64,000 nt of DNA from Aphanomyces cochlioides (GCA_019828595.1 JAHQRK010000001.1:992001-1056000); one strand, 5' to 3'; shown: positions 33,460-44,855, numbered from the stretch's first letter. Numbers and translations: made by a program. Notes: generated by a model not told the origin, from the sequence alone.

Positions 33460-34232
33460 CAACACAAAAATGATAATGTGATTGGATCGTAAAAATACTG
33501 TGGATATGTGTCCCGCCACTTAAGCTTAACATAATGTGGTTTGCCAGAAAATACTACTCATTTCTTTCATAAATCGTACAGAGTTCGCGGTATTTATTAA
33601 ACATCACTTTGTTTAATATCGCGTATTGAACTCGTACATCCAATGAGTTGAAACTTTGATACTGGGTAATACACCTGCTAAGTATTCATGCAACACCCCT
33701 GAAGTGTTTCAATCTACTCGCCGTAGGCCCACTATCAACAGTGGTACTCCGTCAAAAAAAGTAGCACCATCAGTTGCAATAGTGGTAACCAACGTTACAC
33801 ATTGTCCCCTTACTGTAAAAAGTTGAACTATGGGGAGAGGATTTACTCGTCCAAAGTCAATATGAAAATACAGTAAAAACACACGTTTTAGCTGTCCCTG
33901 GCTGCTCTATGAAAATGTCCGGTATTTCAAGCCAAAAAGGCCCTACTTCGTAACATTCGCATATCGCGTCGGAATTCGCCTTTCGGAGTCCAAGCCTCTG
34001 GCCAGAGTATGGCTTAAAGTGGCAGAAAGAGCTCGTCACCCTACTGCACAGTGTGTTGACCGCTTATTCAGCGGCCTTTTCTGCCCGAGTGAAGCTATCC
34101 TAAGACATGCATCTCACCTTGCATCGTCCCAGAAAAACTCAACTGCCATTCAATCGTCTTTGGCAGGTATTATTTTAAATAGTAGGACAATATATTTTCA
34201 TTTTGTATGTGGAATGATTATTAATATTATCG

Positions 34233-34287
34233 ACAACTGCCACGTCCAGCATCATGGGTGCAGGATGATGCTGGACGTGGCAGTTGT
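34233..34287. repeat. 23-bp perfect hairpin near Helitron 5' end (copy C)
   Basis: Same structure as 27473-27527, displaced by 6760 bp. The spacing differs from 6912 by exactly three 51-bp units, one extra C and two missing bases. Confidence 0.9.
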
Positions 34288-34435
34288 GACAAAATATGAC
34301 ACCGAGTATTGAGCAACACACCAAATAATTGACAAATGGATATTTGCCATGGATATGGGGCAATACAACCTTGAGTGGTCAAATTAGTTGATGTTGGTTG
34401 GAAGTGCTGACAACAATGAACGAACTTGTCGCAAA

Positions 34436-34540
34436 TTGCTCATTTTGTACTTGGATAAAGTATATAAAAATTGCTAATTTTGTACTTGGATAAAGTATAT
34501 AAAAATTGCTAATTTTGTACTTGGATAAAGTATATAAAAA
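34436..34540. repeat. 35-bp tandem repeat, three units
   Basis: Units at 34436-34470, 34471-34505 and 34506-34540 begin TTGCT(C/A)ATTTTGTACTTGG. Copies A and B have a single unit. Confidence 0.92.
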
Positions 34541-35014
34541 TTGCTCATTTGTTGACTTGACGTTTGTATGTAAAAATTACTCTCGTACTTAGTCTCGTAC
34601 TTACGTGTTGCGTTAGAGCCTTAAGTAATAGATTGCTCATTTGTTGACTTGGCGTTTGTATGTAAAAATTGCTCATTTGTTGACTTGACGTTTGTATGTA
34701 AAAATTACTCTCGTACTTAGTCTCGTACTTACGTGTTGCGTTAGAGCCTTAAGTAATAGATTGCTCATTTGTTGACTTGGCGTTTGTATGTAAAAATGCT
34801 CATTTGTTGACTTGACGTTTGTATGTAAAAATTACTCTCGTACTTAGTCTCGTACTTACGTGTTGCGTTAGAGCCTTAAGTAATAGATTGCTCATTTGTT
34901 GACTTGGCGTTTGTATGTAAAAATGCTCATTTGTTGACTTGACGTTTGTATGTAAAAATTACTCTCGTACTTAGTCTCGTACTTACGTGTTGCGTTAGAG
35001 CCTTAAGTAATAGA
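34541..35014. repeat. 127-bp tandem repeat of the Helitron 5' terminus
   Basis: A 92-bp first part (34541-34632) and three further units (34633-34760, 34761-34887, 34888-35014) each end in CCTTAAGTAATAGA, the 5' end of the Helitron read on the plus strand. Later units carry an extra head starting TTGCTCATTTGTTGACTTGG. Confidence 0.93.
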
Positions 35015-35168
35015 TTGTGTCTCTATAAAAAGACTGGAATCTTGCAAAGAAAATATCGACGCAGCAATTTTGACGCAATACTAAATTCAAATGAAATGAA
35101 ATTGAATGTTTGGCACAATTTTACTGTAGCCCCCGCACTTATTTTAAAACAAATCGCGGTACAAAGCG

Positions 35169-35190
35169 AATCCGGATAATTATCCGGATT
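35169..35190. repeat. 22-bp perfect palindrome
   Basis: AATCCGGATAA and its exact reverse complement with no spacer. A near-copy (ACGGATAATTATCCGGAT) sits at 36531-36548. The two bracket the Merlin transposase remnant and may be its palindromic ends. Confidence 0.9.
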
Positions 35191-36544
35191 ATGAGTCATC
35201 ATTGTCCTCCATTTTCGTACTTGATGTGTGATGAAAGGAAATCTTGTATTAGAGGTTAGGATTCTTACGTATTGCTATGACTAATCCTTTAAAATACACA
35301 CTACATGTTGCCTTGGGAGGAAAGAACCAATTTCTCCACATGAACTCGTCCAGATAGGATTGCAAAAGATCTCGGCGTACACCTAGCATCGCCTTGAGAT
35401 ATTGCTTCACACGGACTTCCCACACTCCCTCAATTGACTGAGTGTGGGCGGGTTCATAAAATTAGTTGAATGATTGACCCACATGTGCAGGCCTGTTTGC
35501 AAGGGTATGGCATTCGTTCGCCGAAACGTACGAGCTGAATTTGTCGGACACAATCAGCGTTCCTAACAGTTAGTTGAGCGAATTCAATTTCAGCCAATCA
35601 GAATTACCTTCTGCAATATGATTGGCAAAAATTGGCAATAATCGTTGCTTCGTTCTGTCGTTGTAAGTAAGAACGCCAAACCATTTCTTCGTCGCTCTAT
35701 CGACACCACCAAAGAGCGAGCAATCTTCGTGTTGCGTGCCGCGACCATACTTTGACTTCTTCTTCAAAGAAGTTTCATCGATTTCGACGACAGATCTACT
35801 ATCTAATCAACCCAAAGAATGAATACAACCATGTATATACTAGTAAATTGTTACAGTTACCTTAACAGTGCATGATAGCATTTCCTTGGAGCAAATCTGG
35901 CGACAATACTTGTACCATGTGCTGGTCGTCTTGGGTGGAGGCTTCTAGATCCTCCTTCACAGAGTGTGACGTCTTCCTTGTCGCCCAATAGTAAAGGCAA
36001 AGTACCAAGGATGCCATTGGCAACCGCAAACGAAAGAAACTAGTATTCTGTCGCGCGCTGTGCTCTATGTTGCATGCCCTTGTACGGCAACGCCACCGTA
36101 GTAGGTCGTTGCTGAGGGATATTTAGTCAGAACAAGGAGAACGAAGCATTTTATTGCGCAAAAGTCCAACCTAATCATCGATACCTTCATGCTCCATGTT
36201 ATCGCTGCTCGCTCGCTGCTCGCTCGCTGCTCGTCGCTATCATAACGGCCTTGAACGTGAAATAGGACAAGTCCGACAAGTCGTACAGACTCTCCAAGTC
36301 AGAGGAAATGATAAAATGACTTAGAAACTGTTACTGAATGAGATGAGGGGGCCTTAGTAAACGTTATATACAAACTTTCATATTAAAAATATTTGTGGAT
36401 ATCGTGAATTCGCTTGAAGCGGGGGACAGGCTTCCTTTTGGCGCCATCCGGTTATTATTCGTATGTTCCATCAGTGTTGGCGCCATACGGATAATAACCA
36501 GATTGACTGTTCTGTGTGGTCTTAGTATGTACGGATAATTATCC
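35174..36544. mobile_element. probable Merlin-type element remnant
   Basis: The stretch between two GGATAATTATCC palindromes (35174 and 36533-36544) holds a Merlin transposase remnant on the minus strand. I found no 8- or 9-bp target duplication, so the borders are tentative. It also holds an imperfect inverted repeat at 36448-36500 and a GCTGCTCGCTC simple repeat at about 36203-36232. Confidence 0.45.
35259..36056 (-). pseudogene. Merlin (IS1016/ISXO2-like) transposase remnant
   Basis: From the right: FFRLRLPMASLVLCLYYW (about 36000), a frameshift, TWYKYCRQICSKEM (about 35900), an intron-like gap, VVEIDETSLKKKSKYGRG with the first catalytic Asp, FGGVDRATKKWFGVLTYNDRTK, a 45-nt GT...AG intron (35607-35563), TLIVSDKFSSY with the second Asp, an in-frame TAA, then HTQSIEGVWEVRVKQYLK with the Glu, and SYLDEFMWRNWF. 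This is the ISXO2-like domain of Merlin transposases in correct order. The frameshift and stop make it inactive. Superfamily call is strong. Confidence 0.8.
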
Positions 36545-36588
36545 GGATACAAATGTATTTGAAAACGTTTTTACTGTTAAAATAGTGT

Positions 36589-37465
36589 TTGAAGAAGCAA
36601 AAATCTGATGGAACATCCTGGTCATGTTCTAAGTTATCGACGGGCAAAATCAAACAACTTGGTTACGAAACTCTGTACGTGCCCTGGCCGACAGTTGATG
36701 ATGTCTCGTCGGGACGCGATTATCCCGAATTCAAGTGGAATGATGGCATGTCCGAGAGCAATCCGACACACGTGAAACGTTACAAGGAATACTTTGATGC
36801 AGTTCTAGATGAAACAAGTCAACTCTCGATCAGGACTGATATCAACTTGGACATTTCTGTTGGCAAATCCCACCGTATGCTCAAGGGTAAAGCTGCTTTG
36901 TGTATTGTTCCAAAAGAATCTTTTACTCGCAATGATATCGTGATGGTGATCGAGTTGAAATCTGGTAGCAGAGAAGATACACTGTCAGGTGCCAATCGTG
37001 CTCAGACCATGGGATATTTTCTTGCAGCGAATACCCTTTTTACCCATGGAGAACGTCGACCCCCTCCATATCGGACTCTTGACGAATCTGAACGACGCAT
37101 GGTGCTATTTTTGGGTGAACCCTGATGGTAAAAATTTTTACGCGTCCACGAAGAAAAACGGTGAACCACTGGATCGTAAGACGGCATTGTATTACATGCG
37201 AAAACACTGCAATTACGTCGACTCCTGTATTCAAGACCCAAATGTTGTATTAAGGAACGACAGTAATGCAACTCGAGATCCGCACGTTGTTTTTGGAGCG
37301 ATTCCCGCCGGTGAATTGGAAAAGTACTTGACTGAGTACGAAGACAACATGGCGGATGTGTTGGAGACCAACGAGGAGATTCGTTTCTATCAGATGTCGA
37401 AGCGATTGCGACACACAACTGCATTTGACGTCCCAAGTGATATTCCGCTATTCATGTACTCGTAG
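36589..37465 (+). pseudogene. Crinkler-type effector C-terminal domain fragment
   Basis: About 290 codons resemble a PD-(D/E)XK-like C-terminal domain found in Crinkler (CRN) family proteins of oomycetes: LYVPWPTVDD, TDINLDISVGKSHRMLKGKAALCI and the IELKSG motif, then NDAWCYFW and RKTALYYMR. CRN proteins act inside host cells; the nuclease-like fold is inferred from the ELK motif only. There is no ATG, and a TAG lies just upstream, so the CRN N-terminal secretion/translocation part is missing. A frameshift at a C run (about 37059-37063) separates the two halves (36589-37125 and 36989-37465). The fragment starts 40 bp after the palindrome at 36531-36548. Confidence 0.5.
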
Positions 37466-37606
37466 ACAATTTATAATTGTATCCCCGATTTTTCTACTCT
37501 ACTTGTTGCCCGCCCAACTTGAACAAAAGACATATTGTTGACACTACCCTTCTCGCCGAAAATGTGGCTGGGCATCATTTCTCGGAGCTTCTCGTCCAGG
37601 ACAAAA
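37466..37606 (-). pseudogene. fragment shared with the region downstream of ABC gene B
   Basis: Around 37570-37604 the sequence repeats 51098-51135 (minus-strand VLDEKLREMMP). In both places it lies next to the 3' side of an ABC gene copy, so it marks the left limit of the segmental duplication. Coding function unknown. Confidence 0.4.
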
Positions 37607-38940
37607 GTCAAAGTCGGGAAGTAAACCACCAGCGTCGAAGGTACGAGAATACTTGCGAGCGCCAAAGGGAGATCAAAAGAGGATATTGTCTCTCATAAGA
37701 GGGCGATTAGGCTTGTCCACTTGACTTAGTACGGCTGCAATACGCTGCAGCGACACTCGAGCCCGAAAGACACAAGATGTATGCATGGGAAGCTCAGAGA
37801 GTGGCGTTTGGAGTAGTCGAAAGAGAGCCATCGAGGTGAAGACTTTGGAGGCAGTTAAAGGTTGACCGAGTACAAGCGTGTACACGGCAAAGGAGACCAA
37901 TGAGACCAACAAGGGAGCAACTCCCATGAACGTCGCACCAACAGCAGATCTAAAAATCAAAGTCCAGACATGGCCAAGCTCTACAACTCTCGTTCAAAAC
38001 ATCAATCGACGCAGTTCGCAACCTTTATCACGCAATACTTGAATATTTGCGCGGCATTTCTGCTCCCAAGTATGTAACTTGACGCCGAGAATCGAGCCAA
38101 AGGTTTGTTTCACAGCTTGCATGCGGTCATCACGTGCTTTAGAGACCCATTTGTACACTGCCGATTTCGTCGTCGAGATCCACCAGCCGAGGTACAGATT
38201 GAGTACAATCATGCCCATGCCAGCAAAGGCCGCAAGACGAATCTCTTGATACAACATGTACGAGATGGCAGCCACTTGCGGAAGCAGGAGCCACAAGTTG
38301 TGAAACGAAATGCCCGCCCAGAGAATCGCAGACATGTCACTTGAGTAGACATTGACCAAGTTGGGCGCGTCTGTTGGCTGCACACTGGCCTTGGCAAGCA
38401 ATTTTTTAAACAAAACTCCCTTCAGGCCGCCGACAAACCTAGCATTGCTGTCAGAGAGCGTTAGACGACCTTAGCGCACCTCATACCCAAGACTTGCTCT
38501 TGGAGGCAAGTATGAGCCCAGATGAATGCTCTAGCTAGCTTGGAGAGCACAAGAATTGTCAACCAGTAGTACAGCGGTATCTCGGACGAATTGTCGACAA
38601 TCTTTTGCAGCACAAGTGGTCCGACGAGCTCCAATAGACGCATGACCAAACCCAAGACGCCAGTCCACATGTACATTCGACTGAACACTTGAACGCCAGC
38701 CCAAAAGACGGAATTCGTACGGCCATACGCCAAGGCAAATGTTTTCGTATTCGCCGCCGTCGTATTGTCGTCTTCCAGCGGCCAAACATCCTCGAGGTTC
38801 AGCTGGCGTTGCAGAAACACCAAGTGATTCGACCACGACAAGAAGAGCTTGGAGATGAGCGAAGCTCTCTTGCGTGGATGTGACTGTACAGGTCCAGTGT
38901 CGAAAGTCGAGTAGGTCGTCGTCGGCTTCGTCGTTGACAT
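37607..38940 (-). pseudogene. truncated ABCC transporter, duplicate of gene B (B')
   Basis: The ATG at 38940 corresponds to that of gene B (offset 16265 bp). Exons 38940-38480, 38438-38023 and 37980 onward, with introns 38479-38439 and 38022-37981, match gene B almost base for base and encode TMD1. At 37696/37697 the sequence jumps into about 85 bp of NBD1 (RDNIL ... DARKYSR region), skipping about 310 bp, and then leaves the gene altogether. NBD1 signature, TMD2 and NBD2 are absent. The NBD1 remnant differs from gene B at roughly 10% of sites, while TMD1 differs hardly at all. A gypsy element at 39024 separates it from its promoter region. Confidence 0.85.
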
Positions 38941-39023
38941 GGCACCCATGCTTCGACATGTGTTTCGAGCTGAACTGGATGATTGGATGATGGAAACTCG
39001 GGAATCAGATGCAATGAAACAAT
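37697..39023. repeat. segmental duplication, left copy, part 1
   Basis: Near-identical to 53962-55330 in the same orientation. The right copy has about 43 extra bases at about 55210-55253, just upstream of the ATG. The duplication continues beyond the gypsy insertion at 47896. Confidence 0.9.
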
Positions 39024-39845
39024 TGTGGGGAAGGTTGACGCACAAAGTAAGCACGCCCGCACAAGAATGTCTAGGTGACTGGTAATTTGTAGAGCTTTCG
39101 ACTCCGAGTTCGGGTACGATGGGGCTTCCCGGACTTTGCAAGGGTCTGGGAGTGGGGAAATGGGGGGGGCTGACTCTTCGCCGACAACAGTCGCAGTTGA
39201 CACGGAGCAGGCAAAGCAGGCAGGGGCAGAGGAAGAGGGGTGTGTGTCGCAGTTGACAACAAGGCAGGGGGAACCAGAGATCGCCGTGAATGAAACTCGG
39301 ACGATCCAGGGAAAAGCAGGAGGTCGCCGTGAATGAAACTCGGCCGACCAACAACAGGACACGGACGCTGGTGATACACGCGGCCGCTCCAACAATCTTC
39401 TTGACGCTGATACTTCACACAACAACACGCAAAGAGGGAGTCTATTATTTGATTTATCCTAATGAAAAGCTAATCTGGTTTCTTTACATGTCGTGGCACC
39501 GTGAGTCCTTGTCGATTTTGGCGCTTGCTACTGCTCTTACTCACCCTTACCGTCGACTGACTACACGATTGTTTCTCGTGTCATTGGTGGGCGTGGCCAT
39601 TAGCTGCCTTCCTGCGAGTCAGTCGGACTGTGTCTGTCATCGCCGGAACTCGCTTCTTGGTAATGTTGTGGCTTTTCCATGGTTGTAATCGTTCCAGCGC
39701 TTCCCAAGAGTTTCCGGAAAGTTTGGCTGACAGAAATTTGTAACGTGAGTTGCATAGTCGGGTTGGTGCGGCAAAGTAGGGCGGCTCAGGGGTTGTAGGG
39801 GTAACAAGAATATCCTGGGTTTTCCTGGATTTTTTCTCCTTCATA
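39024..39845 (-). repeat. gypsy LTR, 3' copy
   Basis: About 820 bp, matching 47075-47895. The translated frames of the two LTRs that I compared are identical over more than 130 codons; visible differences are one G and a T/A near the left end. Confidence 0.92.
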
Positions 39846-40447
39846 AGCCACCCTGGTCTCGGTGCGACTCCCAGAGAAAGCGCCAGACCAAACAGATCGT
39901 TGAGGGGTAATGTTGGTTCTTCATCTCGATGTGACTACATGGGGTGACAGACTTTGAAATTGGTTTCGAGACTGTAATGTGCTACTGAAGGGTCATATTC
40001 AGTGCGCTTTCAAACGATCAGCAATTGAAACGAGCTCCGCTGATTATAGGGAGAAATCGGGGGTAGCCTAAACGTTACACCGATGAAAGCAACTCCGGCT
40101 TTTGTCAGTGTTATCCATTCACAGCCGACTAGAAAGCCATGAACTCAGTCGCAGCAATGGTCTCCAAAATATTCCCATTGAGCGTTTCTTGCCAAACTCG
40201 AGCCCATTGTCCCAGGAAGGACTGTTCTGGATTCCCAGGATAGAACGGGATTTTCTGTTTTAATTCTTCATTGTTGTGTCTTCGTCCCATTCTCTGTGGT
40301 GTGATAATTCTTCAAGGCTTGGCATAGTATTTTCCATATAATTGTGTAATTCTCGTTTTGCTTGTATTTCTTGACATCCAGGGTAAACATGCATAATCCA
40401 ATGTAATCCAAATAAAATCATATAAACCGGAATAATTTCCGCATCAC
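39846..40447. other. gypsy 3' untranslated region
   Basis: No ORF of note lies between the integrase stop and the 3' LTR. It contains CGCCAGACC at about 39890-39898, an echo of the primer binding site near the other LTR. Confidence 0.6.
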
Positions 40448-42705
40448 CTAGGCATCCTGTTGTTCAATGTGTTCCAAGTCTGGGATATCTTCATCAGGTT
40501 CTTCTGCTATATCGCTCAATTCGTCGTTTTGTCCTGACAAAAACCCATCGTGCTTGGTCATATTCAACCGACCCAGTTTCAATCTCTCCTGCTCAAATTC
40601 ATAAACAATTTCGGAAGGCAATAAATGGCTGGCTGGTACCCATTCCCAGGTTCCTCCCTTTTCCAACTGGACTTCATACTCCTTGGCATGGTCTTGATAA
40701 CGACAATTTCTAATACCAAAGACGACTGGATGGTCCTCGTCAGGCTCGAAGGAGTCTTCTGGCAAAAGTAATTCTTCCTCAAAATCCACTGGGCTTTGGC
40801 TTTCCATGGTGTCGATTGGTCTGGTCACGAATAATCGTCGCAGTTTCAGACGTGAGTCGTGTATCTCTGCATGGAAACGTCGATTGCGGCCATTTTCTCT
40901 CCCAGTTGACTCCAAAATACTAGAATAATTCGTCTTTTTGTCGATCACCCTGAAGAGACCATGCCACAATTGAGCTAATTTCTTCTTCACACCGGCTTTG
41001 ACTTGGTCTATATACATCCATACGGAGTCCCCCACCTTGACTCTATTTTCAACATCCGTGGGAAGTTGGGAATTGTGATTTCTCGCCCTTTCTTTTATAG
41101 CTTCTTCCAACAATTTATGGGTGGCAATTCGACTGTTCCTGTGCTGCTGGTATAGAGATAGTCTCCATCGGTATGATTCGTGATCTCTGTTCGTTCGAGT
41201 AGGAGGTAGACTAGCCGTGATGGTTGTAAAAGGATCCCATCCATGGATGATAAAGAACGGCGTTTCCCGGCGAGTCGATGAAGGCGCCGTATTTATGGCA
41301 AACGCTAACGAGCTGCATACTCATCCCAATCGCGCTGTTTTGGATCTGATATATATAGTTTAATCGATCGGATGAGAGTTTGGATGGCTCTCTCAGCCGT
41401 TCCATTCGCTTGAGGCCTGTAAGCGAAGGTCGGCATAGGCGCTTGTCCCAACATGGATATAAAATGGGTAAATACTTCGCTCATAAATGAGGGCTCCCTA
41501 TCATGCCTGAGTTCACGACAAGCACCAAAGCGATTAAATACAGTCTCTTCAAATGCTTTTGCCATAGTATGAGCCCGTCGATCGGGAGTTGCCTTACACA
41601 TCACTAATCCTAAGAAATTGTCAACAAATACCACAAGTTGGGTGTTTCCAGCAAAGGATCAGGGTAAATCGGTAGCGATGTCAAAATTAATCAAATCCAT
41701 AGGGTGAGACGGGAGTAAATTGCCTGGACTACGTGCACCCACACGGGGTGTTGGTCCACCCTGTGAACAGGTACCACACGCCCCAACATAATTCTCTACA
41801 TCGGTGAACATTCCATGCCAGAAAAAATGTTTCCGTGCTCGCTCATAAGTGATCCTTGCTTTGAAATGTCCACCCTCAGTGCTGTCATGTACATGTTGGA
41901 GAATTGTGGGAATTAGTTCAGTGGGTATGACCAATGTCCAAAGCAGCTCAGGTAGGGGGCTCCTCTTTTTTGTCCAATTTAATCGATATAAAGCCCCTTC
42001 TTCCCCGATTTCATACATAGCCACTTCTTTCTGGATTCTCTTGCAATCTTCGGTAGACAGGCTGTCCAAATTCCCTCGGATAAATTGCTTCAACTGGAAC
42101 CATTTCCTCTCACGATCCTGAGCCTGGCTAATTCGTATAATCCGTATTTTCATTTTCAAGCCGATGACTTTTGGGGTAGGCCGTGGATGGGTGAAAGCCA
42201 TTATATTTCCCTTTTCTTCGATGGAGCGGGGATGATTGGGGCTACCGACAATCTCCTCCTCTTTTATCACGATCAACTCGGGCAGAAGATTTTTCGCATG
42301 CAACTCATGGAGATCCTTGTCATTTAATTCAGTCCATTCTCCATCATTTTTCATCCCAATTGACGCCAAGTGATCCGCGCTCCCATTCCATTGTCTAAGC
42401 ACATGATGATACTCCAGGGAAGGAATGGATTTTTCTAATTCCCGCAGCTTTTTCAACTCCGATTGTAGATGAGATTGCTTGCATTGCATCCAATCCACAG
42501 CTTGATGAATGACCAATTTCGAGTCTCCAAAGTCGTGCAGTGGCCGTATCCCGAAATTTGCGGCAGCTCTTACAGCGGATAGAGCTCCTTCGTATTCGGC
42601 TACATTAACGGTCACATTGTCTAACCCGCCGTAAGATGCCCACAGTATTCTCCATTCAGGGAGCTTCCAGATGATAGCACTCCACACTCCAAACTTATTT
42701 GACAT
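40448..42705 (-). pseudogene. pol: gypsy RNase H (second), integrase and C-terminal domain
   Basis: The frame 42705-41659 starts with a second RNase H-like domain (VNVAEYEGAL, FGDSKLVIHQ), then the integrase HHCC zinc domain (HDSTEGGHF ... CGTC). An in-frame TGA (41661-41659) precedes the rest of the integrase core, which has Asp in INFDIATD, Asp in LRHDREPSF and Glu in ANGTAERAIQ. A frameshift near 41305 leads to LAFAINTAPSSTRRETPFF and the C-terminal region to 40448 (KVGDSVWMY, then a WEWVPASHLLP segment that resembles a chromodomain). Domain order RT-RNH-IN is diagnostic of Ty3/gypsy. Not functional. Confidence 0.87.
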
Positions 42706-44855
42706 TTTGATCGTGCCATCAAAGGTGGCGATACGAGTTTCTTGACTCCCGGGAAAACGGGGAGTTGTGGCTTTCCTCGGTTGCAGCCAAACTTCACCCG
42801 ATTTGGTTCGAACAATTTCAATTCATGCATGGTGATTGAATCGGGTGGATGTATAGTGTTGGTCAGCATTATTTGTAAATTCCATCGTTCATCCAATTCT
42901 TGTACAGTCACTACTTGAATTGTCACGGTGCTAGCATAGCAGCCCAATGCAAATTCTCCGCTTTCGCTTGTTTGTCCTTCATCAACCATTGAAGTAGGGA
43001 GTATCTGGAGTAGACCACTAACACCTTACTTCGGACCTCGAAGAAACAAGTCTTCAGGACGCGTAATAGGGCCAATATTTCCTTAGCCCATCCTTCATAT
43101 CGACACTCTCCACCCTTCAATACTCGGCCACAAAACCTGGTGGGGAAGAATAATCCATCTTGATCCTGGCACAATGTGGCTGAGATTGCCCACTCCGTCG
43201 TATATAGCAATATATGGCAATCCTTGTTCGGAGCCGAATGTTTCAGAGTTGGCAAGGAGGCGAAATCCCACTTTGATTCCTCAAATGCACATTTTGCCGC
43301 ATCAGATATTCGCCCTTCCTCAATGTCTTCTCTGGATAATTCATATAGACTGCTGGCCTTGATGGCATAATTTTCTATCATCTGCAAAGGATGTGCGATT
43401 TGCTACGGGTGGCATGGACTCCTGAGGATAGCGATAATTAATCTTGAACATATCTCGGGGCTCGCCGTTTTCGTCCACTTCACTAATCCCCGGAGGCAAA
43501 TCGACAAAGCCAAATAAAGCATTGGTAATCATTCTCTGGTAAATCATAGGAGCATTTTTCAATCCTTGCGCCATCCGAGTCCACTCAAAATGTCCTAAAG
43601 GGCAGATAAAGGCGCTAATTAATCTTGCTCTTTTCGTTGCTCTGACGACCCAAAAACCACTAGCATTGTCCAAGGAGAGGAACCATTGAATTGCATTAAA
43701 ATTTGCTAGCATGGTATCTAGGGTGGGCATCGGAGAAAGCAGTAATCCCTGTAGTCCATTTATCGCCCTATAATCAACACAAAGGCGAATGTTGGATCCA
43801 CCCTTCTTTAGCACTATTACAATCGGAGAAGCCCAGGGTGATTTGGAAAAAGTGATCAAGCCATAATCCAACAATCCTTTCAGAAGGTCAAATAATTGTT
43901 TCAAATGTTCCGGACGAACTCGGCGAGCTCGTTGGGCAATTGGACGGGTATTGCCGACATCAATATCACAGACCGCTCCTCTGGCGGCAGGCGGCAGACC
44001 ATTGCCAGAGTGGATGAAGAATTTCTTGTATTTCATCAACACCCTCTTCATCTTGTCCCGCTCTTCTTCGGGTTGATCAGGTTCTCCGAAATCCAGTTTC
44101 TCGATGTCTACGGGTTCCGCATCTGGAATAATTTCGGGGATCATGGCCAATTGGTTTTCCATTTCTTCCATCGTCATGTCGATCCCCTCTCTAATTTGCA
44201 ATTCGGGATCCAAACCCTCTTGGTCAATATCCGGCGCTGTATTGAGAAGGAAGATGCTAGGGGCTGGAGCCTGTGCTTCCTGACGCGGTCCAGGAAATTC
44301 TGGCAAGATCCCTGATAACTCGGAGTCTTCGATTCCTTCCTCGACAAAGTGTGGAGGATCTGGCGGTGAGATAGAAAAATAGGCAGAGGTAAGCCTTTCC
44401 TTCTCTTGCCTCATTTTCGCGTCGATCATCTCGGTTGTTGGTTTTATGCCTTCCTTGGTCATAAAAAAACCGGGGATGTGTTGGCTTTCGTTCTTCTGAG
44501 GAATGGTCGATTGCTCATGGCTTGCCACTTGTCGAGAAAGGAATCGGCGAGTGAAGCTTCCCTCATAGACCTCGTCTTCCCAATCACGATATCGGTTGCT
44601 ATTTGTGCGGATCATTTTGGGATTCATCGGTCGTTCCCCCCTGGCAGCTATGGCTCCCAGAATCGTACGAGGCAATAGGCTCACCCCCATAGAACCAATG
44701 TTGGTGACTCGGGCAGCCACGGGGAGTCTGTTTGATCCGCTCAACATGGTGGTGATCCATCTCTTCCCCCGGTGCACCCAATATTCACAGTCGCTTTCGA
44801 TGTGGGGGGAACTGCTCCAAAGGGGACAATAATGGATTACCCCGGGTTGATCCAA
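42706..44855 (-). pseudogene. pol: gypsy reverse transcriptase and first RNase H, deleted inside
   Basis: The 44855-43341 frame has a long acidic N-terminal part (about 290 residues), then the RT fingers and palm: SPWASPIVIVLKKGG, LCVDYRAIN, FLSLDNASGFW and FEWTRMAQGLKNAP. The active-site box appears as FADD near 43370, right before the frame is lost. The next frame (43387-42923) begins at QMIENYAIKASSLYELS, normally about 70 residues further on, so the RT thumb is deleted. RNase H (HILLYTTEWAISATLCQ, FCGRVLKGGECRYEGWAKEILA) follows, then a frameshift near 42930. Confidence 0.87.

Larger units (their letters stand above)
27803..35014 (-). mobile_element. Helitron copy C, outer 5' end of the array
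   Basis: Its 3' terminus CTAG (27806-27803) touches the 5' end of copy B. Its helicase half is the most complete. Its 5' region is expanded by two extra 35-bp units (34436-34540) and three extra 127/128-bp units that each end in the 5' terminus AATAGA (34632, 34760, 34887, 35014). The base after 35014 is T, so the whole array 16363-35014 sits between one A (16362) and one T (35015). Confidence 0.92.

Noticed and set aside
16363..35014. Assembly error as the sole explanation of the Helitron array
   Set aside because: Copies differ in internal deletion, repeat number, HUH residue and indels, which a collapsed or duplicated assembly would not produce. It remains worth checking with long reads.
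34436..35014. CRISPR-like array
   Set aside because: The repeats are contiguous without unique spacers and derive from the Helitron end.
38461..39354. 297-codon minus-strand ORF joining the LTR and the ABC B' start
   Set aside because: The upstream part is LTR read in a chance frame; gene B starts at the internal ATG (38940 here).
39290..39688. 132-codon ORF found in both gypsy LTRs
   Set aside because: It lies inside the LTR, antisense to the element, with no domain. Identity between the copies follows from LTR identity.
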